Source: Imbricaverruca yamaguchii (lineage: Eukaryota; Arthropoda; Thecostraca; Neoverrucidae). Taken from it: a stretch of DNA of 64,000 nucleotides. Each line of letters starts with the position of its first letter. The stretch's first letter is position 1. The DNA lies in NCBI GenBank assembly GCA_034440575.1, contig JAOTOL010001481.1, forward strand, positions 842,001 through 906,000. The letters are read 5' to 3'. The translations under genes were made by a program, and so were the position numbers. Shown in pieces: positions 36,821 through 49,554 of this stretch. The notes beneath the pieces were generated by a model that saw only the letters and a list, made by a program, of their open reading frames with translations, ran no database searches and had not been told where the DNA came from.

Positions 36821-39451
36821 AGAATGGAAAATACATATTCATGGAATGCCAACGTAATGCTGGGCCGAAATGGGTACTTCGCAATTACGCAATCACTACC
36901 GTCTGGATCTAGCTCGTGCGCATCCATTGCAATGTTAATTTTTACATCGAATTTATAACATATATGTCATATAGCATGCATTGCATTATAAATAACTATA
37001 AATAACATTATAAATAATTCGATGCTTGAAAAGGCGCATTTAGCCAACTTATTGCGGTGGTAAGCAGTATATGAAGCTCCTGCGGATAAAATATCAGACA
37101 TTTTTTTGACACCTGCTCAATGCTTCACCAAATATTTGCTTAGGTTTGTGACTCTGCAGGACCTTTCAGCAAAAATTAACGGAAGATCATAAATCTTGTG
37201 TATTTGTAGATTGTTGGCCGAAAACTGTATGCAAAGATTATTGACCATGGTGGTTCCTTTGGTGAAGTTGTCAGCAGAAATTCTGGTCAGCCGGAGACAT
37301 TGAGATATTTTTATTCGATCTTGAGATTCGAGACTTATGATCGGATGTCCAAACCTATGCTTAGGACCTACACCTGAGTGTCTCCACCGCGGAAAACCAG
37401 GACCAGGGTTGGAGAAACGGACTGTTTCTGGATGCTTGGCATCAAGAACATTGTCCTCGCCGGAAAATTATCCTTGTATGTTTCTCATTTGGAGGATGAA
37501 TGGTGTTGCTTGACAATAAACTACTCTGTGATAAAGTGTTGAAAATTATTTTGAAGATGCAAACAGAGCTTCGGATGTCACATGCTTGCGAAAAATATCG
37601 TCTCTATATTTGATTGCACAATATATTTCCTTTCCATACCCAGAATAACAAAACACAATTCAGTGGTGCTTAATTCTGAAAACTAATATGGGGGCAAAAT
37701 ACGTGAAGGCAATGAGCATACCAAAATTAATTGGAGGCTCACTCCGTTAGTTCCCATGTTAAATATTGAAATTATTAGGGGGGGGGGGTTGAAGCCAGTA
37801 TTGAGGGATCAGTTGCAATGGTACAAATCCAACCCTGTGGTTGACATGTTCTCCTTGAAACTACGCGATATTTGTTACAGCACCTATGGTGTTGCATGGG
37901 TGGCATGGATCCACACCCTTCCCGTGTCTTCTATCCAGAACTGAGAACCCACATTCTGATTTCGTGAATATTCACAATTAGAACACGTGCGTGCCCCACA
38001 GTGATACAAAGCTAACGCATATAGCAGGGCTTCGTCTGCAAGGATTTGTCTGACGAAAATTTCGCTGCAGGCTCCGCTGACCTAGTGTCATCAGAGATGG
38101 AGGATGTAAACCAGACACTCGGAATTCGGCCACCCTATTTCTCGTTTTCGACTTGTTAGATGTATCATTAAAAACTCTTTATGCATAGATAAATAGTCAT
38201 CATGCCATTGAATGCCTCAATACTCCACATCACATGTATCACCAACAATCCCAACAGCCGCGCGTTGTGCTGGGGTGGTAGGATGAAGTTGGAATTTTTG
38301 CCGGTCATCGCTGACGTGGGATCAACATACGACACACGACGGTACACGACTTTCATTGTTGATGACCTGATGCTTTTTGGGGATATTCTTCGGGGTCTGC
38401 GCACTTGGGTCCACGCACGTACGTGGATGGCTAAGTTTCTCGTCGGTCTGTGGCCGTTGTATCTTCAGGTGTGACTCGCTGCACGGAGACGGCTGCAAAT
38501 TATCTTCTTGAGGCTATTGCACCATCCGCACATAACGGCGCGTTGCAGGTTTCCAGCAGCGCGAGTCGGTAGAAACGGAGAGGCAAATTTTATTTAAGCG
38601 TTTAGGGTATTACTACGCATCGCATGACCCATTACGGTGCATGTAGTATTGTCGTGGGCACGACTGCATTCCTCCGACAATCTAGGAGGCTTCAGTCGCT
38701 CAGCACCATTAACACAGCTTTGAAGAAATCTGATGATTACGTCTATGGCTTTACATAACAGAAGGACATAAAATAATCACCCCCCGTCCAGCAGCCAACG
38801 CAGGGTGCAGATCAGGCAATTTCTAGCGGGAAGAAAATTGACGCTTCCATACCATAAACATAAGCATTGCTGCCCCACCCCCACCCACCCACAAAATAAG
38901 TGGAACAGCCACGTAAGTGTACTTCCCGGTCCGAATGATGCATGCATCATGCGAAGCGATATTCTTTTTTTCTGGCCTTAACATTTCGAAGGAAAAAATG
39001 AGGCGCCCAATGTGATGAATCGTAGCGCCACACAATAGTGCGCAAACAGCTTGGTTCCCAGACGGTTGCCATTTTTAATTCTAGCGAATGGAAAGTCTTA
39101 CGTGGCTATCCACAGTGGTAGAAGCTCAAATAGTGTTCGCGGCAGTTTCATATGGTCACATTTTACATGCATAAACGACACCAATGGCTGAGCCGAGATA
39201 CTAAATTCGCTGATTATCTAATTTGGAAATAGAACGGATCACGATGATCCATTCCATTGTCATGCATGTAGCTGAATGCATTTCCTCCGCTCTTCATTCC
39301 AGATGCGAGCGGTGTTTTGATCCATAGAGCCATAGTCATCGCCATTGCATAATTTTCTGCACCAACCATGATTCAGTGGTGCGTTGCATATTTCAATTTG
39401 GATCAGTACAATCACAGTAACAGGGTGAAAAGTATGGGGTGACTGAGGGCT
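36821..39451. other. Intron B-C, no gene recognised
   Basis: AT-rich. It contains an ATAAATAA-rich patch near 36985-37020 and a run of ten G at about 37779-37788; no coding signal. Confidence 0.5.
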
Positions 39452-39650
39452 CCTGGCTCAGTTTTCAGCTGTGGGGTGGCTGAAGAAGTATTCAGCTTGT
39501 GACTTGTAGCTCAGTCTTCAGCTGTGGGGTGGCTGAAGAAGTATTCAGCTTGTGACTTGTAGCTCAGTATTCAGCTGTGGGGTGGCTGGAGAAGTATTCA
39601 CCACGTGACTGGTAGTTCAGTTTTCAGCTGTGGTTGGCTGGAGAAGTGCT
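39452..39650. repeat. 53-bp tandem repeat, about 3.7 copies
   Basis: Core TTCAGCTGTGGGGTGGCTG recurs every 53 bp (about 39463, 39516, 39569, 39621). Each copy holds the E-box CAGCTG. Confidence 0.9.
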
Positions 39651-40244
39651 TTGCACGGCTGGAGACAACGTGAGCACTGGTGGGGTCAACAACGCCGTCT
39701 CGTCGCAAATAGGTCTGATCCTAGTGCAATGCAATTCATACGAAGCAACGTGATTACTGTCATGCCGTTGTGAATGGTGGTGTTTGTGTGCCCTCTCTGT
39801 TCCTGCTGTTTTAGTCAGGTGGTATTGCAACGCCGTCGTGAATTGTGGTATTTGGCTGCCTTCTTTATTCTGCCTTCCTGTTGTTTTAGTTGGGTAGTAT
39901 ATTTGTATCATTAATACATGATTTTGCGGGGCTCAACAGCCTGGCCTTAGCTCATGAAAGCCTCAGAGAATTGTCGTTATCTGGCGACGCTGCGTGAAAT
40001 ATCACAGATACAAGACGTCCTTGCGGGTGCTAAACTGAAGAGGGCTGCGCAAGGGCGAACTGTAATCCGTCATTGGGTCGTACATTTCAATATTGAGATC
40101 GTCACTGTTAGTGTTTCTATAGTAGCTAATAAATTCAAATGTACATGAAGCACTAAAGCAATCTCAGAATGCATGCAGACGCGAATCATTCATCAGTGCA
40201 TCACCAGAAGCATCCATTGAACATGTTTTGAAAATGTGTTCGTT
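39651..40244. other. Intron B-C, no gene recognised
   Basis: Mixed composition, no signal. Confidence 0.5.
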
Positions 40245-41285
40245 CCGGCCCGGGTCAGACGGAGCTGACCGGGTCAGGCGGAGCTGACCGGGTCAGACGG
40301 ACCTGACCGAGACAGACGGAGCTGACCGGGACAGGCGGAACTGACCGAGACAGACAGACCTGACCGGGCCAGGCGGAGCTGACCGGGTCAGACGGACCTG
40401 ACCGAGACAGACGGAGCTGACCGGGCCAGGCGGAACTGACCGAGACAGACAGACCTGACCGGGCCAGGCGGAGCTGACCGGGTAAGAGAGACCTGACCGG
40501 GTCAGACGGAGCTGACCGGGTCAGACGGACCTGACCGAGACAGACGGAGCTGAACGGGTCAGGCGGAGCTGACCGGACCAGACGGAGCTGACTGGATCAG
40601 GTGGAGCTGACCGGGACAGACGGAGCTGACCGGGACAGAAAGACCTGACCGGGCCAGACGGAGCTGACCGGGACAGAAAGACCTGACCGGGACAGACGGA
40701 GCTAACCGGGAGAGACGGAGCTGACCGGGACAGACGGAGCTGACCGGGACAGAAAGACCTGACCGGGCCAGACGGAGCTGACCGGGACAGAAAGACCTGA
40801 CCGGGTCAGACGGAGCCGACCGGGACAGAAAGACCTGACCGGGCCAGACGGAGCTGACCGGGACAGAAAGACCTGACCGGGCCAGACGGAGCTGACCGGG
40901 ACAGAAAGACCTGACCGGGTCAGACGGAGCTGACCGGGTCAGGCGGAGCTGACCGGGTCAGACGGAGCTGACCGGGTCAGGCGGAGCTGACCGGACCAGA
41001 CGGAGCTGACCGGGTCAGACGGGGCTGACCGGGCCAGAGAGACCTGACCGGGTCAGGCGGAGGTGACCGGGTCAAGCGGAGCTGACCGGACCAGACGGAG
41101 CTGACCGGGTCAGGCGGAGCTGACCGGGTCAAGCGGAGCTGACCGGGTCAAGCGGAGCTGACCGGGTCAGGCGGAGCTGACCGGGCCAGACGGAGCTGAC
41201 CGGGTCAGACGGAGCTGACCGGGCCAGAGAGACCTGACCGGGTCAGGCGGAGCTGACTGGGTCAGACGGAGCTGACGAGGTCAGA
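40245..41285. repeat. 19-bp minisatellite, about 55 copies, palindromic unit
   Basis: The typical unit is GAGCTGACCGGGTCAGACG, containing the 13-bp odd-centred palindrome CTGACCGGGTCAG. A 95-bp (five-unit) block at about 40291 is repeated at 40386. From about 40617 to 40930 alternating unit types form a 38-bp dimer repeat. The array thus contains nested higher-order structure. It also contains dozens of GGGTCA words, the half-site of nuclear hormone receptors. It lies in ham intron B-C. Confidence 0.96.
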
Positions 41286-41949
41286 CTGCGGGCTGTTGAC
41301 TGCGGTGCAAGACAGATCCCAAGCTGCAGGCGAGCAGGACATGACGCAACAAATCCCGTTCCTCAACCGAAGAATGCAAACACTTTATAGGAGGTCGTGT
41401 GATGATGTTGGCAACATAAGAAGTCCAATAGTAAGCAGGATTGCACGTGTCAAGATTTTGATTTGATGCGTTATAGCTACTGAGGGCTTCACAAGCTCCA
41501 CAAACTGGGCCGAGTTTGGCTGACCTGGATTCAGTGAATCGGGCTGTTGGAAGTCGGGTCAGGCCGGACCGGTCTGGAATCAATGGATCAGGCTGCTGGT
41601 GGTCCGTGCGGTCCGGGCTTTGACGGTCGGCATAGGCAGGGTCTGGCGAGGTTCAGTCCCTCGAACTGTTCAAATGCACCATTTTGTAATATATGATGAC
41701 TCACTTGAGCCTTGTTCTTGCCTGTAGTCAACAGAAAAAAATCACTTCAAGCCGAATAAGACTCAATGTGCCAAGCATTCGAGGATTCCCCGAAAGCTTC
41801 CAGTGCCGTGGATTCAGCCACACAGCAAGCAAACAAGCCGCCGAAGCGCCACCGTCAGTGCAGACTTATGCCGTCCATGCCCAGCGTTCAGTGTGCATTT
41901 TTGGGTGTCTCCGTGCTCAGTGGCCCAGTCTGCCGCTGCCATGAAGCCT
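41286..41949. other. Intron B-C, no gene recognised
   Basis: A 100-codon minus-strand frame at 41281-41583 is unassigned. Otherwise there is no signal. Confidence 0.45.
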
Positions 41950-42266
41950 GCTCGGCGTCACGGGCCGCGTCAGTGTCGTCGCAAAAAGCGGGCGCTCGCC
42001 GCGCGGCGCATTCCTCCGGCGCTCAGGCGGCGGGGGGCGGGACGGGCGGGCGGTGCGCCATCTGTCGCCCGGGGCGCTGTGACCGGTCACCGTGGCGGCG
42101 GTGGCGGCCGCGCCGCCGCCGGCACAAAGGTGAGCACGTGTCGGCCGACGCGAGCGCTTCCTGTTCTTTATGCGGCTGTCAGCCAGCCGGCGTGTTTGTG
42201 TTCTACCGGCGGCGTCGGACGCGGTCGCGCGCGGGCGTGATCTGCCTGCGGCGGTTCGACGACGAA
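41950..42266. promoter_or_regulatory. GC-rich island next to 33-bp array
   Basis: Very GC- and CpG-rich, with the 12-bp palindrome GTGACCGGTCAC at 42079-42090 and a CACGTG at about 42136. It is open in several frames because stops are rare at this composition; I do not call a gene. Confidence 0.3.
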
Positions 42267-42880
42267 GGTGTGACTTGTCCGGGGAGGTCGGACGGGAGAG
42301 GTGCAGTTTGTCCGGGAAGGTCGGACGGGAGAGGTGCGGTTTGTCCGAGGAGGTCGGACGGGAGAGGTGCGGTTTGTCCGGGGAGGTCGGACGGGAGAGG
42401 TGCGGTTTGTCCGGGGAGGTCGGACGGGAGAGGTGCGGTTTGTCCGGGAGGTCGGACGGGAGAGGTGCGGTTTGTCCGAGGAGGTCGGACGGGAGAGGCG
42501 CGGTTTGTCCGAGGAGGTCGGACGAGAGAGGTGCGGTTTGTCCGAGGAGGTCGGACGAGAGAGGTGCGGTTTGTCCGAGGAGGTCGGACGGGAGAGGTGC
42601 GGTTTGTTTGGGGAGGTCGGACGAGAGAGGTGCGGTTTGTCCGGGGAGGTCGGACGGGAGAGGTGCGGTTTGTCCGAGGAGGTCGGACGGGAGAGGTGCG
42701 GTTTGTCCGAGGAGGTCGGACAGGAGAGGTACGGTTTGTCCGGGAAGGTCGGACGAGAGAGGTGCGGTTTGTTTGGGGTGGTTTGAAGGAAGAGGTGCCG
42801 TTTTTCCGAGGTTGTTCGACGGGAGAAATACGGTTTCCTGGGGTAGTTGGACGGGCGAGGCGCGATTTTCCCGGCAGTTG
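42267..42880. repeat. 33-bp minisatellite, about 18 copies
   Basis: The unit contains GTCCGAGGAGGTCGGAC, an imperfect hairpin with 5-bp arms and 7-nt loop. Since 33 is a multiple of three, each frame encodes an 11-residue repeat. One 32-bp unit near 42440 shifts the frame. The last three copies (after 42770) are degenerate. The 240-390-codon frames crossing it are therefore not treated as a gene. Confidence 0.94.
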
Positions 42881-43199
42881 GGTGGCGGGTGGCGGTGCCA
42901 GTGATTTGGGAGTTGGGTTTTGGTGAGATCTGCAGTGAGGGCAGGAGCTGGGGTGGGAGTGAGATTTCAAGTCAAGCCCGGACGAAGTGAGGTCGGAAGT
43001 GGGATCTGAGCGGTGAGATTTGGAATGAGATCCTAAGTTTGACCTTGGTGGAATTTGAGACAGGGTCTGGAATGGGGCCGATTGTGGGGTTCGGCGTAGA
43101 ATCTTAAACAGGAATGCTATGCTATCACCATCATAAACATTGCACTGCACCCTTCACTGCATTGTGCACACTGCACTGCATTGTGAACGATGTACAGTG
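42881..43199. other. Intron B-C, no gene recognised
   Basis: G-rich degenerate sequence (GGGATCTGAG, GGTGAGATTTGG-like words), then a short run of GCACTGCA words. No signal. Confidence 0.45.
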
Positions 43200-43460
43200 T
43201 AATATGGAGTATGGCATTGCGCAGCGTCCAGAGTGGAGTCTGGAATATGGAATGGTGCAGCGTCCAGAGTTGAGCCTGGAATATGGAATGGTGCAGCGTC
43301 CAAAGTTGAGCCTGGAATATGGAATGGAGCAGCGTCTAGAGTGGAGTCTGGAATATGGAATGGAGCAGCGTCCAGAGTGGAGTCTGAACATGTTGTCGAG
43401 TAACGCCCAAAGTATAATCTGGAATGTGGTTCTGAGCAGCGTCCAGAGTGGGCTGAGGAG
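43200..43460. repeat. 36-bp minisatellite, about 6-7 copies
   Basis: Unit with GCAGCGTCCAGAGTGGAG and CTGGAATATGGAATGG. The plus frame reads a 12-residue EYGMVQRPELSL-like repeat within a 162-codon open frame. No other gene feature supports coding. Confidence 0.9.
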
Positions 43461-43689
43461 TTATGCCGCCACACACACTGCCCTACGATTTGAATACATC
43501 ATCACGCCCGTCACAGCGGTTGTCAACAGAACATTCTGCCCACAACAAACGCCGACCGATTACCGGACCGCTTCCGTGCATTGGGAGACAAAGGACGAAT
43601 AAAAAAAAATATTGATGCCACTTTCGCTCCCGCTAACGAGCTCGAGCGGATCGCCCGACACCAGTTTGCTTGTTTGGACCCCTACATCC

Positions 43690-45110
43690 TGTTCCGGCAC
43701 ACGTGCAACTGAGTACAGCTGGCCGCGCCAGGCGTCCCGACGCGCTCCTGTGCGTGCCGGTACCCCGCGCGCTTTTTCCGCGGCCGGCGCGTCCGCGCGC
43801 TTTTTCGCCACTTTCGGCGGGAAGCGTCGGCGGCGCGCGGCTGGACGCGCCAAAAAAGTCGATATTGGCCGTGATTACCCGCGCCGATTAGAGCGGCGAG
43901 CTCGGGTGGCGCCGCCGCCGCTTCCGACGTGTCCGGCCGGCCGGTGGCGTGTTTTATTGGCTTCCTCCGCACTTCCGGACAGGGCGGACACGCCGGGGGA
44001 GCGACCGCCGATGTCACAATCGGCGGGAGCGGCCGCGGCCGGATCGACGCCTACCGACGTCACTGCACGAGCCACAGAGGTGGGCGCTGTGACGCGTCGC
44101 GAGCACGTGCAGTGTGATGCGGTGCGCGCCGCTGCGGTCGGCCTCGCCACCTCGGCCGGTGTCACCGAATTGAAATCCGGCCGGTAATGCTACACCCGGT
44201 GCGCGCCGCGTGCTCCTGAAAGGCCCATTGAGCGCGCGAGTCCATTGGCGGCAAAAACGGCGCGCCGTGACGGGCGCTCGATGACGAATCAGTCCAGACA
44301 CGATTGTCGGCGTCAAAGGGTTGCTCGCCGCGCACCGATAATGACCGCCACCGGGCGGCGCGACCGCACCTGCCCCGCTAACGGGCGTCAGAGTCGACCG
44401 CCCCCCCTCCCCCCCACGGGTGCTGCTGTCCATCACGACATGCGTCGAGAAGCAATGATAAAGGAGCGGCCGTGCGCGGTGGCACACATCTGGCGGGCCG
44501 CCGGTCACTCGTCTCGCAGGTAATAATTTGCCGCCGGCCGCTCGATTATCTGCCGATCGCGACCGTCACGCCCACGCCGCTAGAGATCACTTTTCCTGAT
44601 TGATGGCCGGGGTTTCAACGTATGCGACGCGGCGCGCGACAGGCGACAGGCGCGCCGGCGTGATTTATTTTAATCGGTTATCATCTGTCGCCCAATGGCG
44701 CCGGCGACAATAAATCCATTACTGGACAGACAATGATGAAGTGGTTCGGATTGGCGTCGCGCGCGCCTCCGCGGCCGTAATCGAGCTGCGAGCGCGGAGG
44801 CGGCGTCCGCGCACTCCCCTTGGTGGGCACAAATGAATGCCTAATGCCGCCTAATGTCACTGCGACCGACGTGGGCGGCCACTGCGGATGCGACACAGTT
44901 CACCACGCCGACGACAATTACCTGCGGTCGTACTGATGAGCGGCCGTGAGCGGCAACAATGCCGCCTTTACAGTCGGCTGGATAGTGCAGTGATAATGTG
45001 GGCTGTCACACAGCGCCTGGCGCCTCGGCCAATACCCGGGACGTAATGCACCTGGAGTCGGTCGTGAAGCGGCATTAAATCGCCGCTGCCAAATAGCTAT
45101 CACAGCAATC
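43690..45110. promoter_or_regulatory. 1.4-kb GC-rich region at 5' end of intron B-C, candidate enhancer cluster
   Basis: CpG-dense DNA punctuated by short AT words typical of developmental enhancers. Examples are TTTATTTTAATCGG (about 44664), CATCTG E-box at 44682-44687, ACAATG Sox-type words near 44730 and 44958, TAATCGAG (about 44777) and repeated CCTAATG (about 44840-44856). It lies within 250 bp to 1.7 kb downstream of the exon B donor. No protein motif is visible. Regulatory function is inferred. Confidence 0.4.
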
Positions 45111-45350
45111 GCGCCGTACGAGTCACTGCCAGCTAGATTTGACCTCTTCGTAGGCGTTTCGCTTGTCCTGCACTGTTTTGTGTTCGACGCGGACCACTAT
45201 GCCATACTATTTCAGGCTCCTGTCTTTCTAGACACACATCTGATTGATCCAAAGCTCATTGAGTAGAATATTATAAATATTGAAGTTGTCGACCAGTTTG
45301 TAGTCGGTCAAACATTATGCACGCCCATTGCATGGTGGTGCGAAACGTAC

Positions 45351-45459
45351 CTGAATTGTCTGTTGCCGAATCGGTCAGCTTGTTGAAAAGTATTGGAACT
45401 TTCTTTGCCAGTAGGAGCTCGGTCCCCGCCTCGATGTCCGCTATCGTCTCGTAGTAAAT
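45351..45459 (-). CDS. ham: ham exon B: C-terminal part of PR domain
   Basis: A 109-nt exon. The acceptor is ACATTTCAG (AG at 45460-45461) with branch-like CATTAAC 10 nt upstream; the donor is CAG|GTACGT. It encodes IYYETIADIEAGTELLLAKK and then VPILFNKLTDSATDNS plus one base. The I-Y-Y..I..I..G-x-E-L-L-L pattern is the hallmark end of the PRDM-family PR (SET-related) domain. In mammalian PRDM3/16 that domain has been described as an H3K9 monomethyltransferase. The leftover base G joins exon C (AA) to make Glu, keeping frame. Confidence 0.93.
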
Positions 45460-46105
45460 CTGAAATGTTAATGACATGCCTCAAATAATTCTAAAAGTCT
45501 GGCTGAGACGCACTAGAGCCAAAATAACTGACTAACCAACTAAATAATTCCATAAAGTCATGTAGTGCCTTAGCTCCACATTCGATAATCAGACACTTTG
45601 GCAATATTCCAATGCTCCATCGTCGTCAACCTAACATATGGTGATTAAACACGTTGGTGCTAATATCGAATGCATGTGGGTGGATTATTCCAGAAAAATA
45701 TATATTATTGTAATTAAAGACGGACCGATAATTAGCGAGTATGATGATGTTATGATTATAATTTTAACATGCATAACATGTATTACATCACGATTACGAT
45801 AGCAAGTGCTGGATTATCCGCCATACTCGAAGCATGTTAATGCACATACCAATGATAGGCAAATGTGTAGGCAGCGAAACTATTCCACATGCAGTAATAC
45901 ACAGGAATGACACACCCCGCTGATAGTGTTGTCGGACCCGTCTTACGTTTCGCAAATTAGCTAGCTTTGTTTGGTTCAAGCGTGCACCAAGGTCCAAGCG
46001 TCGTTCCAGCTTTTTTGGGGCCACGGTGTTCCAACCCGAGCAGAGATACATTCAAACAGACAGACTCTGGACTCTAGAATCGACTCGAGCCGGCGACAGA
46101 CTGAC

Positions 46106-46234
46106 CGATCCGAAGAGCAGTATGTGCTGGATGTTCTGCTGGGTCGGCTCGGGCGTAGAGGCGACGAAGCGCAGCCAGTTGCCAAACTCGCTGCCGTCCA
46201 AGTAGCCCTTCATGTCCGTGCCGGGAGTTACAAT
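46106..46234 (-). CDS. ham: ham exon A: middle of PR domain
   Basis: A 129-nt, phase 0-0 exon of 43 codons: IVTPGTDMKGYLDGSEFGNW then LRFVAST... and QQNIQHILLFGS. The NWLRFV core followed about 11 residues later by Q-N-I matches the central PR-domain signature (N-W-L/M-R-Y/F-V ... Q-N-L). The acceptor is GGCCACAG (AG at 46235-46236); the donor is TCG|GTCAGT. It joins exon B in frame across a 646-nt intron. The preceding exon, which should carry the first half of the PR domain, was not found to the right, where only short uninformative minus frames occur. Confidence 0.9.
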
Positions 46235-46404
46235 CTGTGGCCAGCGCCAAGACGGTCAGCAGGGTCTCGGATAGGTCGAGATGTGTAGCCACCACTACAA
46301 CGATCAGACGAGTCCCGCATAGGTCGAGGGCCACGGGTGATGTTTCCTTCGACAGCGAGTTTATCTCAGAGCAAAAGGCGAGGCTCACTGAAGGCTCCCT
46401 GTTT

Positions 46405-46530
46405 GTTCACTGTGGGCTCACTGTGGGCTTATTGTGGGCTTATTGTGGGCTCACTGTGGGCTCACTGTGAGGACGGACAGGGCTCACTGTGAGGGTGGAG
46501 AGGGCTCACTGTGCGGGCGGAGAGGGTGAG
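46405..46530. repeat. 11-bp tandem repeat (GGGCTCACTGT)
   Basis: Seven to eight copies, the first six contiguous and nearly identical, the later ones interrupted by GGACGGACA and GGGTGGAGA spacers. Located about 170 bp upstream of exon A's acceptor in transcript orientation. Confidence 0.9.
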
Positions 46531-48969
46531 GCTCAACCTCCTTTTGCTGGTTAAAACACGCCATGTTTTTGTCATTGGTATATTACCACATTTAGACTCG
46601 GGTAATAATGATCATTGAAACGCGTCTAATTGGTGGCCGATTCGTTCTCTCCCCTTCCGTGTGGAGGGGAAGAGTGGTAGGCAGATACTTGTTCATACAA
46701 GTGAGAGAGCAAAGTCGGCAAGCGGATGCAGTCTTTCAAATGAGGCCAATTCAAATTCGCTCTTGTTTGTATTTTATGCGTTTCAAGAGCTTCAAGGGTT
46801 TCTCTTGAGGCAAGGCAATGACCATGTAAAGCTGCATATGAAAATAATTGTGAAAAGATACATTGATTTTGTCATGCCAGAATGCAGCCATGGTTCCAGT
46901 CCCCTAGCTATGAGGAAAACCATTCAAATGGTTGAGGCATAAAGCCTTCAATTTGACCAGCTAGATCCACGTTTGCATGCTGATTGTTAATATTTGCCAA
47001 AGTATCTTCCTTCCGAAATTGAATATACTAAAATTATAATTGAATTAAATATCAGCTAGGAAAAATAAGTTCGGGATGGATGATAGGCACGAACCAAATA
47101 GGTCAATCGTGGCACGGCCATACCAGCAACGCGCCACAAGTTCAATTGACCCACTATGGCACCTGCGGTTTCCATAAATTTACTAATCATAACATTTCAA
47201 GATTTCATGGGCATATTTCCGCCGGAAATGATGCGGTTCTTCCGCCACATGAGCACGTGCAATTCTTTTGCTGCGGCATTCAGTTTTTATTCAATTATAA
47301 TAATAAGCAAGGAAAATGGGTGTTGCATGGATAATCATCATCAACGAGGTATAAACAACCGCAGCCTTGAACAATAGACCTTGACCAGCTAAAGAGATTC
47401 CGAACATCCACTAATCTGGTAGCAAGGCTGGTGGAAGAGCAACACTTCTCCAATCTCCAGATATAGAAAAGGACTTGCAGATCTTCATTAGCTCACTCGC
47501 AACCATCTGCGTTATGTTTTACATGCCTTTACTGGCATATTATTTTAGGTTCGTGCTCCTTGTCGACTCAATTGCTTGCACCCGTACTCCGAATTGTTGC
47601 CTTCGACCCTCTATCCTGCAAGACAGCTTGATTATACTCTTGACATGTGCTCCAGTTGTGCCTCGTCCTAGAGACATGGATTGGACGTGCGACTCCTCAC
47701 CCGACGTCTGAGGACGTTAGTACCAGCGCAGTTCATAGATGTCGACGCTGCCGGCGCCTGAACGCCTGCTGTGCCGCGCGGCGCCGGTGTGAAGCGGCAC
47801 AGTATTGAGGGAGTAATTAGTGCATAACGACCATACCTGGATGATGTGAGATGCACCAAAGACGTCGTGAAGGTGGTTGCCTTTCACGGGATGTGCAATG
47901 CATGAATTTTGTTTTCGTTGAATGTCCGTACAGATGAAGTTCGTGGTGAAGGGAAATGAGATTAAAATAAGGAATGGATACTATACATATTGCCACTTTC
48001 AAGTTTCTGACTTCAACTGTATCACTCACCATTACTTCTTAAAGCACAGATCGGTGAATATCGCGTTTTCAATGATGCTGCCATGCAGGCTGACTAAGAA
48101 GTTTATGCTCGAAATGTTTATTTTCCATCGTACAGGAATCGGTTTCAAGCACAACGAACTAAACATAGACAGTCAGATCATCTGCTTAAGCAGGAAGCGA
48201 GGTTGATTCAAGCTTCTGTCATCTTTGGTGCACAATCGGTAAACGAGATATGCATTGTTTGTACAATTTTACGCGAACACATAAGACACAATGTGTTGAA
48301 AGCGCTATTTGGAAGCAATAAGTCACTGTATTTTCGACTAATAGATCGCTAGAGTTAGCCCTTTCCTGCCTCTATCATATATTGCATTAATGTAATGTGC
48401 ATTTGTACACACGATGGCAGATATAAGTATATACAAAATATCTATTGAGGTATTGAAAATGCAAGCGCGTGGCGTATTGAACACTCCAGCGATTGGATGT
48501 GCTCGTCTGATATCCTCGGCGAAAAGCAACAACGAGTCAGCCATAGCACGTGTCTCGGCGACAGCATGGTGCGACTTAGTGCATGTCTGGAGATTTGTAT
48601 CCGATCGGCAATGTTGGCTTGGCACCAGTAATTTCAATGGCCGCTCTAAGCGGATAGCCGATCGAATTCGGCCCTCCCGTTTCCTTTATGTATGTTCTGC
48701 TCTTCCCTCGCAACGATTTTCAGAAATTAACACGCCAGCCCCACAACCAATATCATTGGCGATGTTTTGTGATTGCTGGTATCGCATAATCGCGGCAGTG
48801 CTGCGGTCGGCAGTATCGTTGAGCACGTGCATCTCAGCGGGGAGCAGGGGGTGTAGCGGGCACAGCGACCCCTTCAATGGACGCGCCATGGCCGCAGCAC
48901 AATGCGTGACATAATGTTGTGATTTATGTACAAAAAGGCGGGGACACAGAATACAATGATTATTTGGTC
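46531..48969. other. No gene recognised; presumed 5' intron of ham
   Basis: AT-rich. A 166-codon plus-strand frame (48414-48914) and overlapping minus frames (48338-48637, 48686-49093) have non-repetitive protein-like composition, but I cannot assign them. No PR-domain N-terminal exon was found. Confidence 0.4.
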
Positions 48970-49554
48970 TGCCGACTTGGTCGCCGGGCCCATTGTTCGA
49001 CGGCCGGCCGGCCCGACGGCGAACACTCGGCCGGCCATTTGCACACGAGTCACCGCGCAAAAAGACCGCCGCCCCGCTCTGCGTCCGCCGCAATTTGGCG
49101 ATTGTATCGCCGGCGGCTCAGCAGCAGCAGATCAGCAGCCGGCGGTACGCGGCGACATTACTGCCTGTGCAGCCGCCGAGAGCAGCGCCGGGCCGCCAGA
49201 CGGCGATGTCACGGACGAGACGACGTCGTCGGTCTCGCGGGACGACGCCACGACGGGCGCGACGGTGCCACGCGGCCAAGATGGCGGCGTCCGTGCGGAG
49301 CGCGCGATGCCGGCGCCCCCGGCGCGATGCGCCATTTGAAGCCATTAGCGGCGGCGGTGCAGTGTCGTCGGCGCCGGTCGCTCAATGGCGATGGGCCGCT
49401 CTGGAGCGCCGGCTCTCAGCGCCGCCTGACGGATGGCCGCCGACAAAATGGGCAATGCGTGTTGTCGGTTCCGGTCGGAGAGACCGCGAGGGATGTCGCC
49501 GGCGGGAAGCAAGATGGCGAGCCGCCGCCGCCGCACGGCGCCGCACCGCTGCGG
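48970..49554. promoter_or_regulatory. GC-rich island, candidate regulatory module
   Basis: Strongly CpG-rich, starting abruptly at 48970 and running into the 53/64-bp minisatellite. Contains GCCGGCC-type palindromes and several CCATT/GCCATTTG words. All frames are open through composition. Confidence 0.35.

Noticed and set aside
41766..43150. Plus frame of 386 codons and minus frame of 315 codons
   Set aside because: They consist of an 11-residue repeat from the 33-bp array plus GC-driven open sequence; no domain and no matching splice sites.
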